64,000 bases of DNA from Iamia majanohamensis (GTDB lineage: Bacteria > Actinomycetota > Acidimicrobiia > Acidimicrobiales > Iamiaceae), in contig NZ_CP116942.1 of the NCBI RefSeq assembly GCF_028532485.1, positions 682,001-746,000 on the forward strand. The letters are read 5' to 3'. The notes below the pieces were generated by a model. The model saw only the letters and a list, made by a program, of their open reading frames with translations. It did not search any database and was not told the origin of the DNA. The position numbers and the translations under genes were made by a program. Position 1 is the first letter of the stretch, and every line of letters starts with the position of its first letter. Positions 7,359 through 16,032 of the stretch are shown piece by piece.

Positions 7359-10300
7359 CTGACCACGAGCCGTGCCACCGAGGGGGAGGTCACCTTCCGC
7401 GTCCTGGGACCGGTGTCGGTCCTGGTCGGCGAGGCCGAGGTCGACCTGGGGGGTGCCCAGCGTCGGGCCGTCCTGGCCCAGCTGGCCCTCACCCCGGCGC
7501 GGGTGGTCACCTCCCCGACCCTGGTGGCGGGCCTCTGGGGCGACGACCCGCCCGACACGGCGAGGAAGGCGGTCCAGGTCCAGGTCTCCCGGCTGCGCGC
7601 CGGGCTGCCCCACGGGACCATCGCCACCCACGGCGACGGCTACCTGCTCGACGTCGACCCCCTCCGGACCGACCTCGGGCGCTTCGAGGACCTGGTGGCC
7701 CGGGCCGAGGCCCGGCGTCGGGACGGGGAGGTGGAGGCCGCCGCGGCGCTCCTGCGGTCCGCCCTCGGCCTCTGGCGGGGCCCGGCCCTGGCCGACGTGG
7801 CCGAGGCGCCCTTCGCCGTCGCCGCCTCGGCCCGCCTGGAGGGCGCCCGCTGGCACGCCCTCACCAGCCGCATCGGTGACGACCTCGCCCTGGGCCGCCA
7901 CGCCGCGGTGGTCCCGGAGCTGGAGGCGCTCGTCCACGAGCACCCGCTCCGGGAGGAGCTCTGGGCCCAGCTCATGGTCGCCCTGTACCGCACGGGCCGC
8001 CAGGCCGACGCCCTGCGCGCCTTCCACCGGGCGCGCACCGTGCTGGCCGACGAGCTGGGGCTGGCACCGGGGCCCGCGCTCTGCGACCTCGAGGCCGCGA
8101 TCCTGGCCCACGACCTGCCGGAGGTCGGGGCGCCGGGCCTCGGCGCAGGGGTGGTGCCGACCGGTGGCCCCGTCGACCTCCGTCCCCCCGACACGCTGGT
8201 GGGTCGCGACGCCGACCTCGCCACCCTGCTCGGCGCCCTCGACGCGGCCGGGAGGGGCGTCGGGCCCGGGCTGGTGGCCGTGCGCGGCGAGGAGGGCCTC
8301 GGGAAGTCGTCGCTGATCGCCACGTTCGCGGCCCGGGCCCGAGGGCGCGCGCTCGTCGTCGCCGGACGGTGCCGGGAGCACGTGGCGGTGCCGTTCGGGC
8401 CCTGGGTCGAGGTCCTCGACCAGCTCGGCGCCACGGAGGCGCTGGACGCCCTGGCCGGCCGCCCCGACGACGACACCTCGGCCGAGTGGCGGCGCACCCG
8501 CTTCTTCACCGCCGTCGTCGACTGCCTCCGCGCCGCAGGGCGCGACGTGCCGCTGGTCGTCGTCCTCGACGACCTCCACTGGTCCGACGACGGCACGGTC
8601 GCCCTGCTCCTCCACGCCCTCGACGAGCTGGCCCGGGACCCGGTCCTGGTGGTCGGGGCCTGGCGCGACCGCGAGGTCGGCGTCGGCCACCCGGTCGTGC
8701 GGGCCCTCCAGAGCGCGGCGCGCCGGGGCGCCCCCAGCCTCGAGCTGGGCCCGCTGACCCGGGCCGACATCGCCGACCTGGTCGCCGCCCTCCCCGGCCT
8801 CGACGACCCCGCCGACGGGTCCCTCGACGTGGCCGGCCACGTCCTCGACGTCACCAGCGGGGTCCCGCTGTTCGTGGCCGACGTGCTGGCCCACATGGAT
8901 CCGGGCGCGCTGGAGCGCGGCGGGGAGGACCTGGCGCCCCAGCTGCCGGAGACGGCCCGGACCATCGTCGACCGGCGCCTGAGCGAGGCCGGGCCCTCGG
9001 CCCTGCCCGTGGCCCACGTGGCCGCGGTGCTCTCCGACCCGATCGCCCCCGACGTGGTCGCCGACCTCCTGCCCGACGCCGGGCTGGCCGACGTGCTCCA
9101 CGCCCTCGACCGCCTGACGGCGGCCGGCCTCCTCCAGGACGGCCACGCCGGCCCCGTCTTCGCCCACGGCGCCTTCCGGACCGCGGTCGTCGACGACATC
9201 CCCTCGGGACGGCGCCAGGTGCTCCACGCCGCCGTCTTCCGGCGGCTGGGGGAGGCCGGGACCCCGCCGGCGGTGCTCGCCCACCACGCCGAGAGCGCCG
9301 GCCGCCTGGTGGCCGACCACGAGGCCGCCGCGGCCCTGCGACGGGCGGGCGCCGACGCGGCCGAGCGGGGCGCGTTCGTCGACGCCGCCGCGTTCTACGG
9401 GCGGGCCGTCGACCGGACGCCCGCCGGCGAGCGGAGCGCGGCCCAGGTGGCCCACGCCGACGCCCTGTGGCGGGCCGGGGACCTGGCCACGGCCAAGGCC
9501 GTCGCCGTCGCCGTGGCCGACGCCGCCGCCCGTGAGCCCTCCGCGGCCGCCGAGCACACCTGGACCGACGCCGTGGTCCTCCACGGCACCATCGGCGCGG
9601 GCTACGGCCCCGACGACGACTCGGTCCGCCTCGTGGAGGACGCCCTGGCCGGCGTGCGCGACCCCGTCGCCCGGGCCCGGCTCCACGTGGCCCGGGCCTA
9701 CCACCACGCCGCCTGGGGCTCGCCGGCGTCGGTCGCCCACGATGCCCTCCGCCGGGCCCAGGACGCCCTCCCCGACCCGTGCCCCCCCGACCTGTCCGCC
9801 GACCTGGGCTTCGCCGAGGGCCTGGCCCTGCTGGACTCGCCCGACCTCGACGTCCGGCGGGCCCACGCCGAGGACCTGATCGACCGGGGCCGCTCCCTCG
9901 ACCAGTGGCGGACGGTGGGCCGGGGCCTTCGCCTGCGGGGCATGGTGCAGCTCTCGGCGGGGGAGGTCGACGGGCTCGACGCCACCGTGGACGCCCTCAT
10001 CGACGTGGCCGAGCGGACCGGGTCCTGGATGTACGAGTCCGACGCCTGGCGGTGGCGGGCCGCCCGGGCCCTGGCGGGCCACGACCTCGCCGGTCTCGAG
10101 GCCGCCATCGGGGAGCTGGAGCGGCTGGCGGCCAGCCCCCTGGCGGGCTGGGTGATGGTGGGCACCCAGAAGGTGCTGCTCCAGCGGGCGCGGGGTGACC
10201 TCGAGGGCACGCTCGCCATGGTCGACGGCCTGCGGGCCTCGCTCCCCGACACCTCGCCCTGGCAGACCGATCGTCGACTGGCCGACCTGTACCGCCTCGA

Positions 10301-10622
10301 CCTGCTGGCGGCCATGGGCCGGACCGACGACGTGGCCGCCGAGCTCCGCGCCCTCCAACCCCACGAGGAGCTCGACCTCTGCTCCTGCCGGCGCTACCCC
10401 GCCGAGCTGGCCCTCACCGCCCGCGCCGTCGCCGTGGCCGGTCGACCCGACGAGGCCGCCGCCCTGGCCCCCCGTCTGGCGCCGTTCGCCGGCCAGCACG
10501 TCGTGCTGGGGTGGGGCGAGGGGATCATCGACACCTTCGACGCCTGCCACTCGGCCCTCCGCGCCCGCGCCGCGCCCGGTGCCGTCCCGGCCCCGGACGT
10601 GCAGGGGGAGCGGGCGACGTGA
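7359..10622 (+). CDS. AfsR/SARP-like regulator with BTAD and AAA ATPase domains
   Basis: A large (about 1087 aa) multidomain regulator. Residues about 1-100 form an OmpR-type winged helix typical of SARPs (GGAQRRAVLAQLALTP, LWGDDPPDTARKAVQVQVSRLR). A bacterial transcriptional activation domain follows (about 110-255). Next is an AAA-type ATPase with Walker A EEGLGKSSLI and Walker B VVVLDDLHWSD. The second half is helical-repeat sensor-like. The first GTG (7413) would delete the conserved FRVLGP strand of the DNA-binding domain. An AGGGAG site at 7347-7352 is 6 nt before an in-frame CTG at 7359, so a CTG start is proposed. The stop overlaps the next gene (GTGA). Confidence 0.85.
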   Translation: MTTSRATEGEVTFRVLGPVSVLVGEAEVDLGGAQRRAVLAQLALTPARVVTSPTLVAGLWGDDPPDTARKAVQVQVSRLRAGLPHGTIATHGDGYLLDVDPLRTDLGRFEDLVARAEARRRDGEVEAAAALLRSALGLWRGPALADVAEAPFAVAASARLEGARWHALTSRIGDDLALGRHAAVVPELEALVHEHPLREELWAQLMVALYRTGRQADALRAFHRARTVLADELGLAPGPALCDLEAAILAHDLPEVGAPGLGAGVVPTGGPVDLRPPDTLVGRDADLATLLGALDAAGRGVGPGLVAVRGEEGLGKSSLIATFAARARGRALVVAGRCREHVAVPFGPWVEVLDQLGATEALDALAGRPDDDTSAEWRRTRFFTAVVDCLRAAGRDVPLVVVLDDLHWSDDGTVALLLHALDELARDPVLVVGAWRDREVGVGHPVVRALQSAARRGAPSLELGPLTRADIADLVAALPGLDDPADGSLDVAGHVLDVTSGVPLFVADVLAHMDPGALERGGEDLAPQLPETARTIVDRRLSEAGPSALPVAHVAAVLSDPIAPDVVADLLPDAGLADVLHALDRLTAAGLLQDGHAGPVFAHGAFRTAVVDDIPSGRRQVLHAAVFRRLGEAGTPPAVLAHHAESAGRLVADHEAAAALRRAGADAAERGAFVDAAAFYGRAVDRTPAGERSAAQVAHADALWRAGDLATAKAVAVAVADAAAREPSAAAEHTWTDAVVLHGTIGAGYGPDDDSVRLVEDALAGVRDPVARARLHVARAYHHAAWGSPASVAHDALRRAQDALPDPCPPDLSADLGFAEGLALLDSPDLDVRRAHAEDLIDRGRSLDQWRTVGRGLRLRGMVQLSAGEVDGLDATVDALIDVAERTGSWMYESDAWRWRAARALAGHDLAGLEAAIGELERLAASPLAGWVMVGTQKVLLQRARGDLEGTLAMVDGLRASLPDTSPWQTDRRLADLYRLDLLAAMGRTDDVAAELRALQPHEELDLCSCRRYPAELALTARAVAVAGRPDEAAALAPRLAPFAGQHVVLGWGEGIIDTFDACHSALRARAAPGAVPAPDVQGERAT

Positions 10623-11545
10623 CGGTGCTGGCGCCCCCCGTCGACCCCACCCCTGCGGCGCGCCTCGACGCCCTCGTGGGCGTGCCCCTCACCCATCGCC
10701 ACCTGGACCGCTGGTGGGGCCGCCAGCACGTCGTGGAGGCGGGCCCGCCCGACGCCCCGCCCCTGGTGCTGCTGCACGGGTGGCCCCAGCACTGGTTCGC
10801 CTGGCGCCACGTCATCAGGGCCCTGGCCCACGAGGCCCGGGTCGTGGTCCCCGACACCCGGGCCTTCGGGTGGAGCCGCTGCCACCTCGACCCGCGGGCC
10901 CGGCGGGCCGTCACCACCCCGAGCCTGGCGGCCGACGTGGTCGACCTCCTCGACGACCTCGGGCTCGCCTCGGCCCACCTCGCCGGCCACGACTGGGGTG
11001 GGTGGTTCGCGTTCCACGTCGCGCTCCACCACCCGGCCCGCGTCCGCTCGCTCACCGCCGCTGCGATCATGCCGCCGTGGCTGTCGGCCGCCGGTGTCGT
11101 GCGACGGGCGGCGGGCCTCGGCTACCTGCTGCCCATGGGCCTGCTCGGGGACCGGGCCGCGCGCGACCCCCGCATCGTGTCCTGGCTGCTGCGGATCAGC
11201 ACGGGTGACGACGACGTGTGGGCGACCGACGACGGTCGCACCGCTCGGGCCCACTACACCGACCGCCTCCGCACGCCCGAGGCGCAGGAGGTGACCCGCC
11301 TGCTGTACCGACGGATGGTGGCCGTCGAGCTGCGACAGGCGTGCGGCCCCCGCCCCGACCGGCTGGCGATGCCGGCCCGCCTGGTGCTGGGCGGGCGGGA
11401 GCCCATCGCCCACCGGGACGTCTTCTGGTCGCGCACCCACCCGGGCGAGGTCGAGCTCGTCGACGCCCCCGGCGCCGGCCACTGGGTGCTCGACGAGGAC
11501 CCCGGAGCGGTGGTGGGGGCGCTGCAGGCCGCGCTGCGCGGCTAG
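10619..11545 (+). CDS. Alpha/beta hydrolase, epoxide hydrolase/dehalogenase type
   Basis: A 308-aa alpha/beta hydrolase. The HGWPQ motif supplies the oxyanion hole. The nucleophile elbow is GHDWGG, so the nucleophile is Asp rather than Ser, as in epoxide hydrolases and haloalkane dehalogenases. The C-terminal GAGHWVLDEDP carries the catalytic His. There is no signal peptide. GTG 10619 overlaps the stop of the AfsR-like regulator, so the enzyme is co-translated with it. It converges on the P450 gene, and both stop codons sit in one CTAG. An epoxide product of the neighbouring P450 or peroxidase would be a sensible substrate, but this is inference. Confidence 0.87.
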   Translation: MTVLAPPVDPTPAARLDALVGVPLTHRHLDRWWGRQHVVEAGPPDAPPLVLLHGWPQHWFAWRHVIRALAHEARVVVPDTRAFGWSRCHLDPRARRAVTTPSLAADVVDLLDDLGLASAHLAGHDWGGWFAFHVALHHPARVRSLTAAAIMPPWLSAAGVVRRAAGLGYLLPMGLLGDRAARDPRIVSWLLRISTGDDDVWATDDGRTARAHYTDRLRTPEAQEVTRLLYRRMVAVELRQACGPRPDRLAMPARLVLGGREPIAHRDVFWSRTHPGEVELVDAPGAGHWVLDEDPGAVVGALQAALRG

Positions 11546-12687
11546 CGGTCCAGGCGCACCACGAGGTGGCCCGGGAAGGGCCAGCGGCCCACGCCCGACG
11601 GCGCCGCCCCGGTGAGGGGACGGCCGCGCCGGCCCGGACGCCGCCGGGGACGACCGTCGGCCAGGGCCCGGAGGACGATCCCGGCCACCACCGTGACCTC
11701 GTGCTGGCCCATGCAGCGGTGGGGCCCGGAGCCGAAGGCGAGGTTGGCGGCGCTGGTCGGCGTGCCGGTGCCCTCGGCCCCGGCCGCGGCCCGGGTGGCG
11801 GCGAGGACGGGCCCGGCGGGGAGGCGGTGGTGCGCCCCTCCGTCACCCACCTCCACCGGGGCCCCGCACTGGCGGGGCAGGCCGGGCAGCGGGGCGCGCC
11901 GCGCGAGGGTCCGGTCGAAGAGCCAGGCCGCCTCGGTCGCCGACCCGGGACCGGCGAGCTGGATCGGGTCGTCGAGCAGCCCGTCGACGACGAGGGCCAG
12001 GCTCCAGGAGCCGAGGGCCAGGGGGCCGACGGTGAGGCCGACCAGGTCGGCGACGGCGGCGTCCACGTCGCCGCCGGACTCGGTGAGCAGGCTGGCCGCG
12101 AGCGTGCCCGGCGCCGCGTCCCGCACCGCCTCGTCCAGCGCGGGCCGGGCCCGGTCGACGGCCCGGAGGGCGGCGTCGCGCCCGCGCTGGTCGGCGCGGG
12201 CCCGTGGCGTCTCGGGCTCGAGGGCCGTGGCCAGCAGGACGAGGCGCCCGATCCGCGCCAGCGTCGGACCCCACCCGGGCAGTCCGAACCACCCCTCCAC
12301 CCACGCCGCGAGGGCGGGGTCGACCAGACCGGTGACCACGTCGAGGCGGGGCCCGGCGGCGAGGACGGCGGCGTCGGCGACCTCGGCGGCGGCGTCCTCG
12401 CCCCGCCGGCGGGCACCCGCCGAGCGATCGAGGGCCCGGGCGATGCGGGCCCGGGCGGCGGCGTGGGCCGACCCGTCGCAGGCCAACGGGAAGTCGCCCA
12501 GGCCGAGGAGGCGGCTCGCGGGGCCGTAGGTCACCAGGACCTCGGGGTGGGCGAGGAGCGCCTCGACGGTCGACCGTCGGGTGAGGACCTGGCGGAAGCC
12601 GGTGCGGCACTCGACCAGCGCGGCGGCGGGCGCGGGCAGCACGCCGCGCCACCCCAGGACGGCGAGGAGGCGGTCGGTCCGGGTCAC
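11542..12687 (-). CDS. Divergent cytochrome P450
   Basis: A 381-aa P450-like heme protein. The heme ligand loop FGSGPHRCMGQHEVTV is clear, with its Cys and downstream helix. Two other signatures are not found in their usual form. The I-helix equivalent reads VGPLALGSWSL and lacks the AGxxT acid-alcohol pair, and no normal ExxR is seen around EAAWLFDRTLARR. The enzyme may therefore use peroxide or an organic hydroperoxide rather than O2 plus a reductase, like other P450s that lost this Thr. It is the third gene of an operon with a DyP-type peroxidase, overlapping its stop by 4 bp (GTGA). No ferredoxin or reductase lies nearby. Confidence 0.82.
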   Translation of the reverse strand: MTRTDRLLAVLGWRGVLPAPAAALVECRTGFRQVLTRRSTVEALLAHPEVLVTYGPASRLLGLGDFPLACDGSAHAAARARIARALDRSAGARRRGEDAAAEVADAAVLAAGPRLDVVTGLVDPALAAWVEGWFGLPGWGPTLARIGRLVLLATALEPETPRARADQRGRDAALRAVDRARPALDEAVRDAAPGTLAASLLTESGGDVDAAVADLVGLTVGPLALGSWSLALVVDGLLDDPIQLAGPGSATEAAWLFDRTLARRAPLPGLPRQCGAPVEVGDGGAHHRLPAGPVLAATRAAAGAEGTGTPTSAANLAFGSGPHRCMGQHEVTVVAGIVLRALADGRPRRRPGRRGRPLTGAAPSGVGRWPFPGHLVVRLDR

Positions 12688-14006
12688 GGCCGGGGCCCCC
12701 GCGCCGCCATGGTCCGCAGCGCGGTGCGGCTGGGGAGCAGGACGTACTCCCCGCCCCGGGTGGTGACGAAGCTCGGCAGGGAGGGGGTGCGGACCCGGCC
12801 GCCGTCGGCGCCGGTGATGCTGGCCGGACGGGGCCCGCCGCCGACCGGGCACTGGCCGGTGAGCGGGTCGGTCTCGGCGCCCAGGCCGAAGCGGTTGCCG
12901 TCCTGGAGCCAGTGCGACTGGACGAGCTCGAACTGGCGCCGCAGGTCCGCGCACAGGGCGAGGAACAGGAGCCCCTCGGTGCCGTCGGCCTCGTCGGCGT
13001 AGGGGATGCCCCGCCGGAAGAGCTGGTGGCGGGGGACGATGCGGTCCGCGTGCTCGACGTCGTCGCGGGGGTGGGAGCGGCGGATGTGGCTCGACGGTGG
13101 CACCGCCCGGCCCTGGGGTCCGCCGTCGCGGTACAGGAAGTCGTTGGCGGGCTCCTCGCCGGGCCGCTGCCCGAGCACGGTCCCGTCGCGCCGGCGCCCC
13201 ACGATGCGGTCCGCGACGTCGTCGGCGTCGAGGCCCTCGACCCCCTCGGCCCACGACGCGCACGCGCCCCGGAAGCCCTCGACGTCCTGCTCGAGTCGAC
13301 GGACCACCAGGTAGCTGCCGTCGCGCTCGAGGTGGGCGGCGTCGGGGTGCCCGGCCACCGCCCCGCTCTCGTCGACGTGGCCGAGGAGCGCCTCGCCGGC
13401 CCGCACCGCGCGCCACCGCAGGGCCTCGCCGTCCCAGACGCCGGCGCCCGGTCGGACGGGGCGGCCCGAGCCCTCGATGGTCGGCGAGCTGATGCCGTCG
13501 CGGAAGCCGAAGGGCTCGACGCCGCCGGGACGGCTCGTGCCGGTCCAGCGCGCCGCGGAGGTCGACAGGTGGTCGACCGAGCCGGCCAGGCCGCCCCAGT
13601 CCGGCGCGTCGGCGGCGGGGACCCCCGGGCGGGGACCGACGGCGAGGACCACGGCGTGGACCGGGGGGTCGCCCGGGGCGAAGGGCGGGACCCACGTCTC
13701 CGGGGCGCTGGGGCCGACGTCGCCGTTGCGGGTGGCGGCCAGCCGCATCCCGTCGAGGAAGGCGGCGGGCAGCGCCGCCCGCGCCCGGCGGCCGACGTCG
13801 AGCAGGTCGATGCCGGCACCGGTGACGCCGAGGTTCACCGACGGTCGGTCCGAACGGGCCTGGGCCGCCGGGGTCACGGTGGCGGCCGCGGTGCCCAGGA
13901 GCCGCACCAGGTCCTGCCGGGTGGGGCAGTGGAGGAAGGCGAGGTCGAGGCGCGCCGCGGCGTGGGGGTGGAGCACGAGGCTCTGGACCTCGGTGGGGTC
14001 GATCAC
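12684..14006 (-). CDS. DyP-type heme peroxidase
   Basis: A 440-aa dye-decolorizing-type peroxidase. The hallmark GFRDGIS lies at residues 167-173, with the catalytic Asp (GxxDG). The heme-ligand region SSHIRRSHPRDD is in the C-terminal half. A second DyP-like sequence GLLFLALCADLRRQFELVQ is followed by the C-terminal GGEYVLLPS. No Tat signal is visible, so it may act in the cytoplasm. The GTG start overlaps the preceding gene's stop (GTGA), and its own stop overlaps the P450 start. The 3-gene order suggests a joint pathway. Substrate is not evident. Confidence 0.88.
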   Translation of the reverse strand: MIDPTEVQSLVLHPHAAARLDLAFLHCPTRQDLVRLLGTAAATVTPAAQARSDRPSVNLGVTGAGIDLLDVGRRARAALPAAFLDGMRLAATRNGDVGPSAPETWVPPFAPGDPPVHAVVLAVGPRPGVPAADAPDWGGLAGSVDHLSTSAARWTGTSRPGGVEPFGFRDGISSPTIEGSGRPVRPGAGVWDGEALRWRAVRAGEALLGHVDESGAVAGHPDAAHLERDGSYLVVRRLEQDVEGFRGACASWAEGVEGLDADDVADRIVGRRRDGTVLGQRPGEEPANDFLYRDGGPQGRAVPPSSHIRRSHPRDDVEHADRIVPRHQLFRRGIPYADEADGTEGLLFLALCADLRRQFELVQSHWLQDGNRFGLGAETDPLTGQCPVGGGPRPASITGADGGRVRTPSLPSFVTTRGGEYVLLPSRTALRTMAARGPRP

Positions 14007-15112
14007 CGGCGCGGCTCCCGGACCGGCCAGGTGGCGTGGCGGCGGGGCCGGGCGGCCAGGTCGCGCACGGCGGCCACGGTGCTCCCGGCGTAGCCGCAGT
14101 AGGCCATGTGGTGGCGGGAGGCGGCGGGCCGGGCGGCGAGGAGGTGGGCGGTGAGGTCGGCGTCGTCCCACCACCCCTCGGAGGGGTCCGGGGCGCCCTC
14201 GGTGCACTCGACCAGCCGGCGCAGCGTCGTCGACCCGCCGGGTGCGGTCGGGCCCAGGTGCCGGTCGGCGGCGACCGCGGCGGCCAGCACCTCCTCCGCG
14301 GTGCCGTCGTGGGTGAGGGTGACGAGCAGCCAGGACCCGGTGGGGCGGTCGAGCACGACCACCCGACCGAAGTGGACGAGCCCGGTGCGCACGAGGACCG
14401 GCTCACCCCCGTCGGGCGGGTCCTCGAGGGCGCGGGCGGCGCGCACGGCGGCCGCGGCCCGACCCTCCACGAGGGGGAGCAGCAGGGTCGTCCAGGAGGG
14501 GTGGTCGAGCCCGAGGCCGTGGCGCCGGGCCGTGGACCGGGCCCGACGGGGGTCGCGCGCCATGAGCTCCTGGAACACGTCGCCGCTGGTGAGCGACGGG
14601 TAGGCCGAGACGTAGTGGTCGGGCTCGTGGTCGGCGGCCTTGGCGTAGGCCTTGAACAGGCGCAGGTCGTCGAGGCCCGGCCACCCCGACCCCCAGGCGG
14701 TGATGGTGCGGAGGGGCCAGCCCTGGACGGCGCCGAACACCTCCAGGTAGTCGTCCCAGTCGCCGTCGAAGCTGGACTCGAAGAGCAGCTGCCAGCGCTC
14801 GTCGGGGGACCGGCGCCAGGGCCACCGCCCCGGCGGGTGGAACGGCGGCAGCAGGGACCACCGGATGGCCGAGACGAACCGGAGGCTGTCGAGGGTCCCC
14901 ACCGCGAAGCCCCGGAGGCGTCGACGGCGCAGGACCCAGAGCCAGGCGGCCAGGCCGGTGCGGCCGCCGAGGCGGAGCGGCAGCACCACGGTGAGGGCCT
15001 GGGCCCGCCCGTCGTGGCGACCGCCGTCGGGCCGGCGGGCGGGCGTCGGCGCGCCGGCAGGGTGGGAGGGGCGCGGGCCCGGGTCGACCTCCGGGTGCGC
15101 GCTCCCTCCCAC
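14003..15112 (-). CDS. Uncharacterised protein, first gene of the DyP/P450 operon
   Basis: Up to 369 aa; not assigned to a named family. The middle has WQLLFESSFDGDWDDYLEVF and VSAYPSLTSGDVFQEL, phrases that I recall from N-terminal domains of larger DyP- or lipid-peroxidase-associated proteins. That would make this a separated partner domain of the next gene's peroxidase. The C-terminal part has LVHFGRVVVLDRPTGSWLLVTLTHDGT, which looks like a ferredoxin-like alpha/beta fold. No membrane span or signal peptide is clear. The start is uncertain. GTG 15112 is the longest, but the first 40 residues are low-complexity, and translation may begin near residue 42. It overlaps the peroxidase gene by 4 bp. 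Confidence 0.65.
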   Translation of the reverse strand: MGGSAHPEVDPGPRPSHPAGAPTPARRPDGGRHDGRAQALTVVLPLRLGGRTGLAAWLWVLRRRRLRGFAVGTLDSLRFVSAIRWSLLPPFHPPGRWPWRRSPDERWQLLFESSFDGDWDDYLEVFGAVQGWPLRTITAWGSGWPGLDDLRLFKAYAKAADHEPDHYVSAYPSLTSGDVFQELMARDPRRARSTARRHGLGLDHPSWTTLLLPLVEGRAAAAVRAARALEDPPDGGEPVLVRTGLVHFGRVVVLDRPTGSWLLVTLTHDGTAEEVLAAAVAADRHLGPTAPGGSTTLRRLVECTEGAPDPSEGWWDDADLTAHLLAARPAASRHHMAYCGYAGSTVAAVRDLAARPRRHATWPVREPRR

Positions 15113-15163
15113 CCTGCCATGGTGGACGCCTGGCGCCCCCCCTCGCCGCCCCGCTGACCAGGG

Positions 15164-15183
15164 CGTTTACCGCAGCGCTACCG
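15164..15183 (-). promoter_or_regulatory. Candidate SARP-type direct repeat, DyP/P450 operon
   Basis: On the minus strand CGGTAG (from 15183) and CGGTAAACG (from 15172) repeat with an 11-bp period. The repeat CGGTAAACG is identical to the one upstream of the AfsR-like gene, with the same spacing to its partner. It lies about 50 bp before the operon's first GTG. Confidence 0.5.
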
Positions 15184-15374
15184 GTGGGCAACCGGCCCCG
15201 GCGACGCTGCACCCGGTGCCGGGGCCCCGGGTGCGCGGGCGGCCCGACGGCGGCCTCTCGTCCCCCACGATGTGAGGGGCCGGGATCCCGGCGCCGCCTG
15301 ATCGGAGCACCGTCCCCGCCATCCCCCCTTGGCGGGGGCGGTGCCCCGTCGGGACCGGCGCGGCCGCCGCGCCC

Positions 15375-16013
15375 TCAGCCCGGGATCTCGACCAGCAGGC
15401 CGCGGATGACCGCCCCGACCAGGTCGGTGACGAGCAGGTCGCGGTCGGGCCACGGGAGGCCGGGCTTGGCCACCAGCAGCGAGGCCAGGCCGTGCACGGT
15501 GGACCAGAAGAGGATGCCGAGGTGCAGCGGCCCGCGCTCGGCCAGGTCCGGTCGCACCCGCCCGGTGGCGATGAGCTCCTCGGTCGTGCGCAGCAGGAGG
15601 CCGAACGACGTCTCGTCGCTCACCATCTCCTCTGCGTACTCCTGGGCCGACAGGTCGTAGCGGGCCATGAACATGATCCGGTAGTGCTCGGGGTGGTCGA
15701 TGGCGTAGTGCACGTACGCCCGCCCCAGGGAGGCCATGCGCGCCACGACGTCCTCGTCGGTCGCGGAGGCGTCGAGGGCGGCGGCGAAGCGGTCGAAGCT
15801 CCGGTGGCAGACCTCCAGCAGGAGCCGGTCCTTGTCGGCGAAGTGCCGGTAGATCGACGGGGGCGTCACGCCCACCCGCTGGGCGACGGCGCGGATCGAG
15901 ACCGCGTCCTCCGACGCGGTCTCCACCAGCAGGTCCGAGGCCGCAGCCAGGATCTCGTCCCGCAGCCGGTCGCCCTCGCCCCGGCGGGCGCGGGTCCGGG
16001 CCGACGGGGTCAC
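15375..16013 (-). CDS. TetR/AcrR family transcriptional regulator
   Basis: A 212-aa TetR repressor. The N-terminal HTH is EILAAASDLLVETASEDAVSIRAVAQRVGVTPPSIYRHFADKDRL (residues about 17-62, split here only for description). The C-terminal ligand domain is of the WHG type, with the phrase GRAYVHYAIDHPEHYRIMF. The gene lies 19 bp downstream of the MMPL transporter and in the same direction, so it is the second gene of that operon. It likely represses the pair through the palindrome at 18326-18336, in a feedback loop common to TetR-exporter units. The inducer is unknown. Confidence 0.92.
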   Translation of the reverse strand: MTPSARTRARRGEGDRLRDEILAAASDLLVETASEDAVSIRAVAQRVGVTPPSIYRHFADKDRLLLEVCHRSFDRFAAALDASATDEDVVARMASLGRAYVHYAIDHPEHYRIMFMARYDLSAQEYAEEMVSDETSFGLLLRTTEELIATGRVRPDLAERGPLHLGILFWSTVHGLASLLVAKPGLPWPDRDLLVTDLVGAVIRGLLVEIPG

Positions 16014-16032
16014 CGGTGGCGGCCGCCGTCGG

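Noticed and set aside
7317-10550. A 1077-codon open frame on the minus strand
   Set aside because: It is antisense to the AfsR-like regulator, which has clear domains and codon bias; no family motif is seen in the antisense product.
11542-15120. One long minus-strand frame suggesting a giant P450 fusion
   Set aside because: Only its last third codes for the P450. The first part overlaps the peroxidase and the first operon gene in other frames, and GTGA overlaps mark three separate genes.
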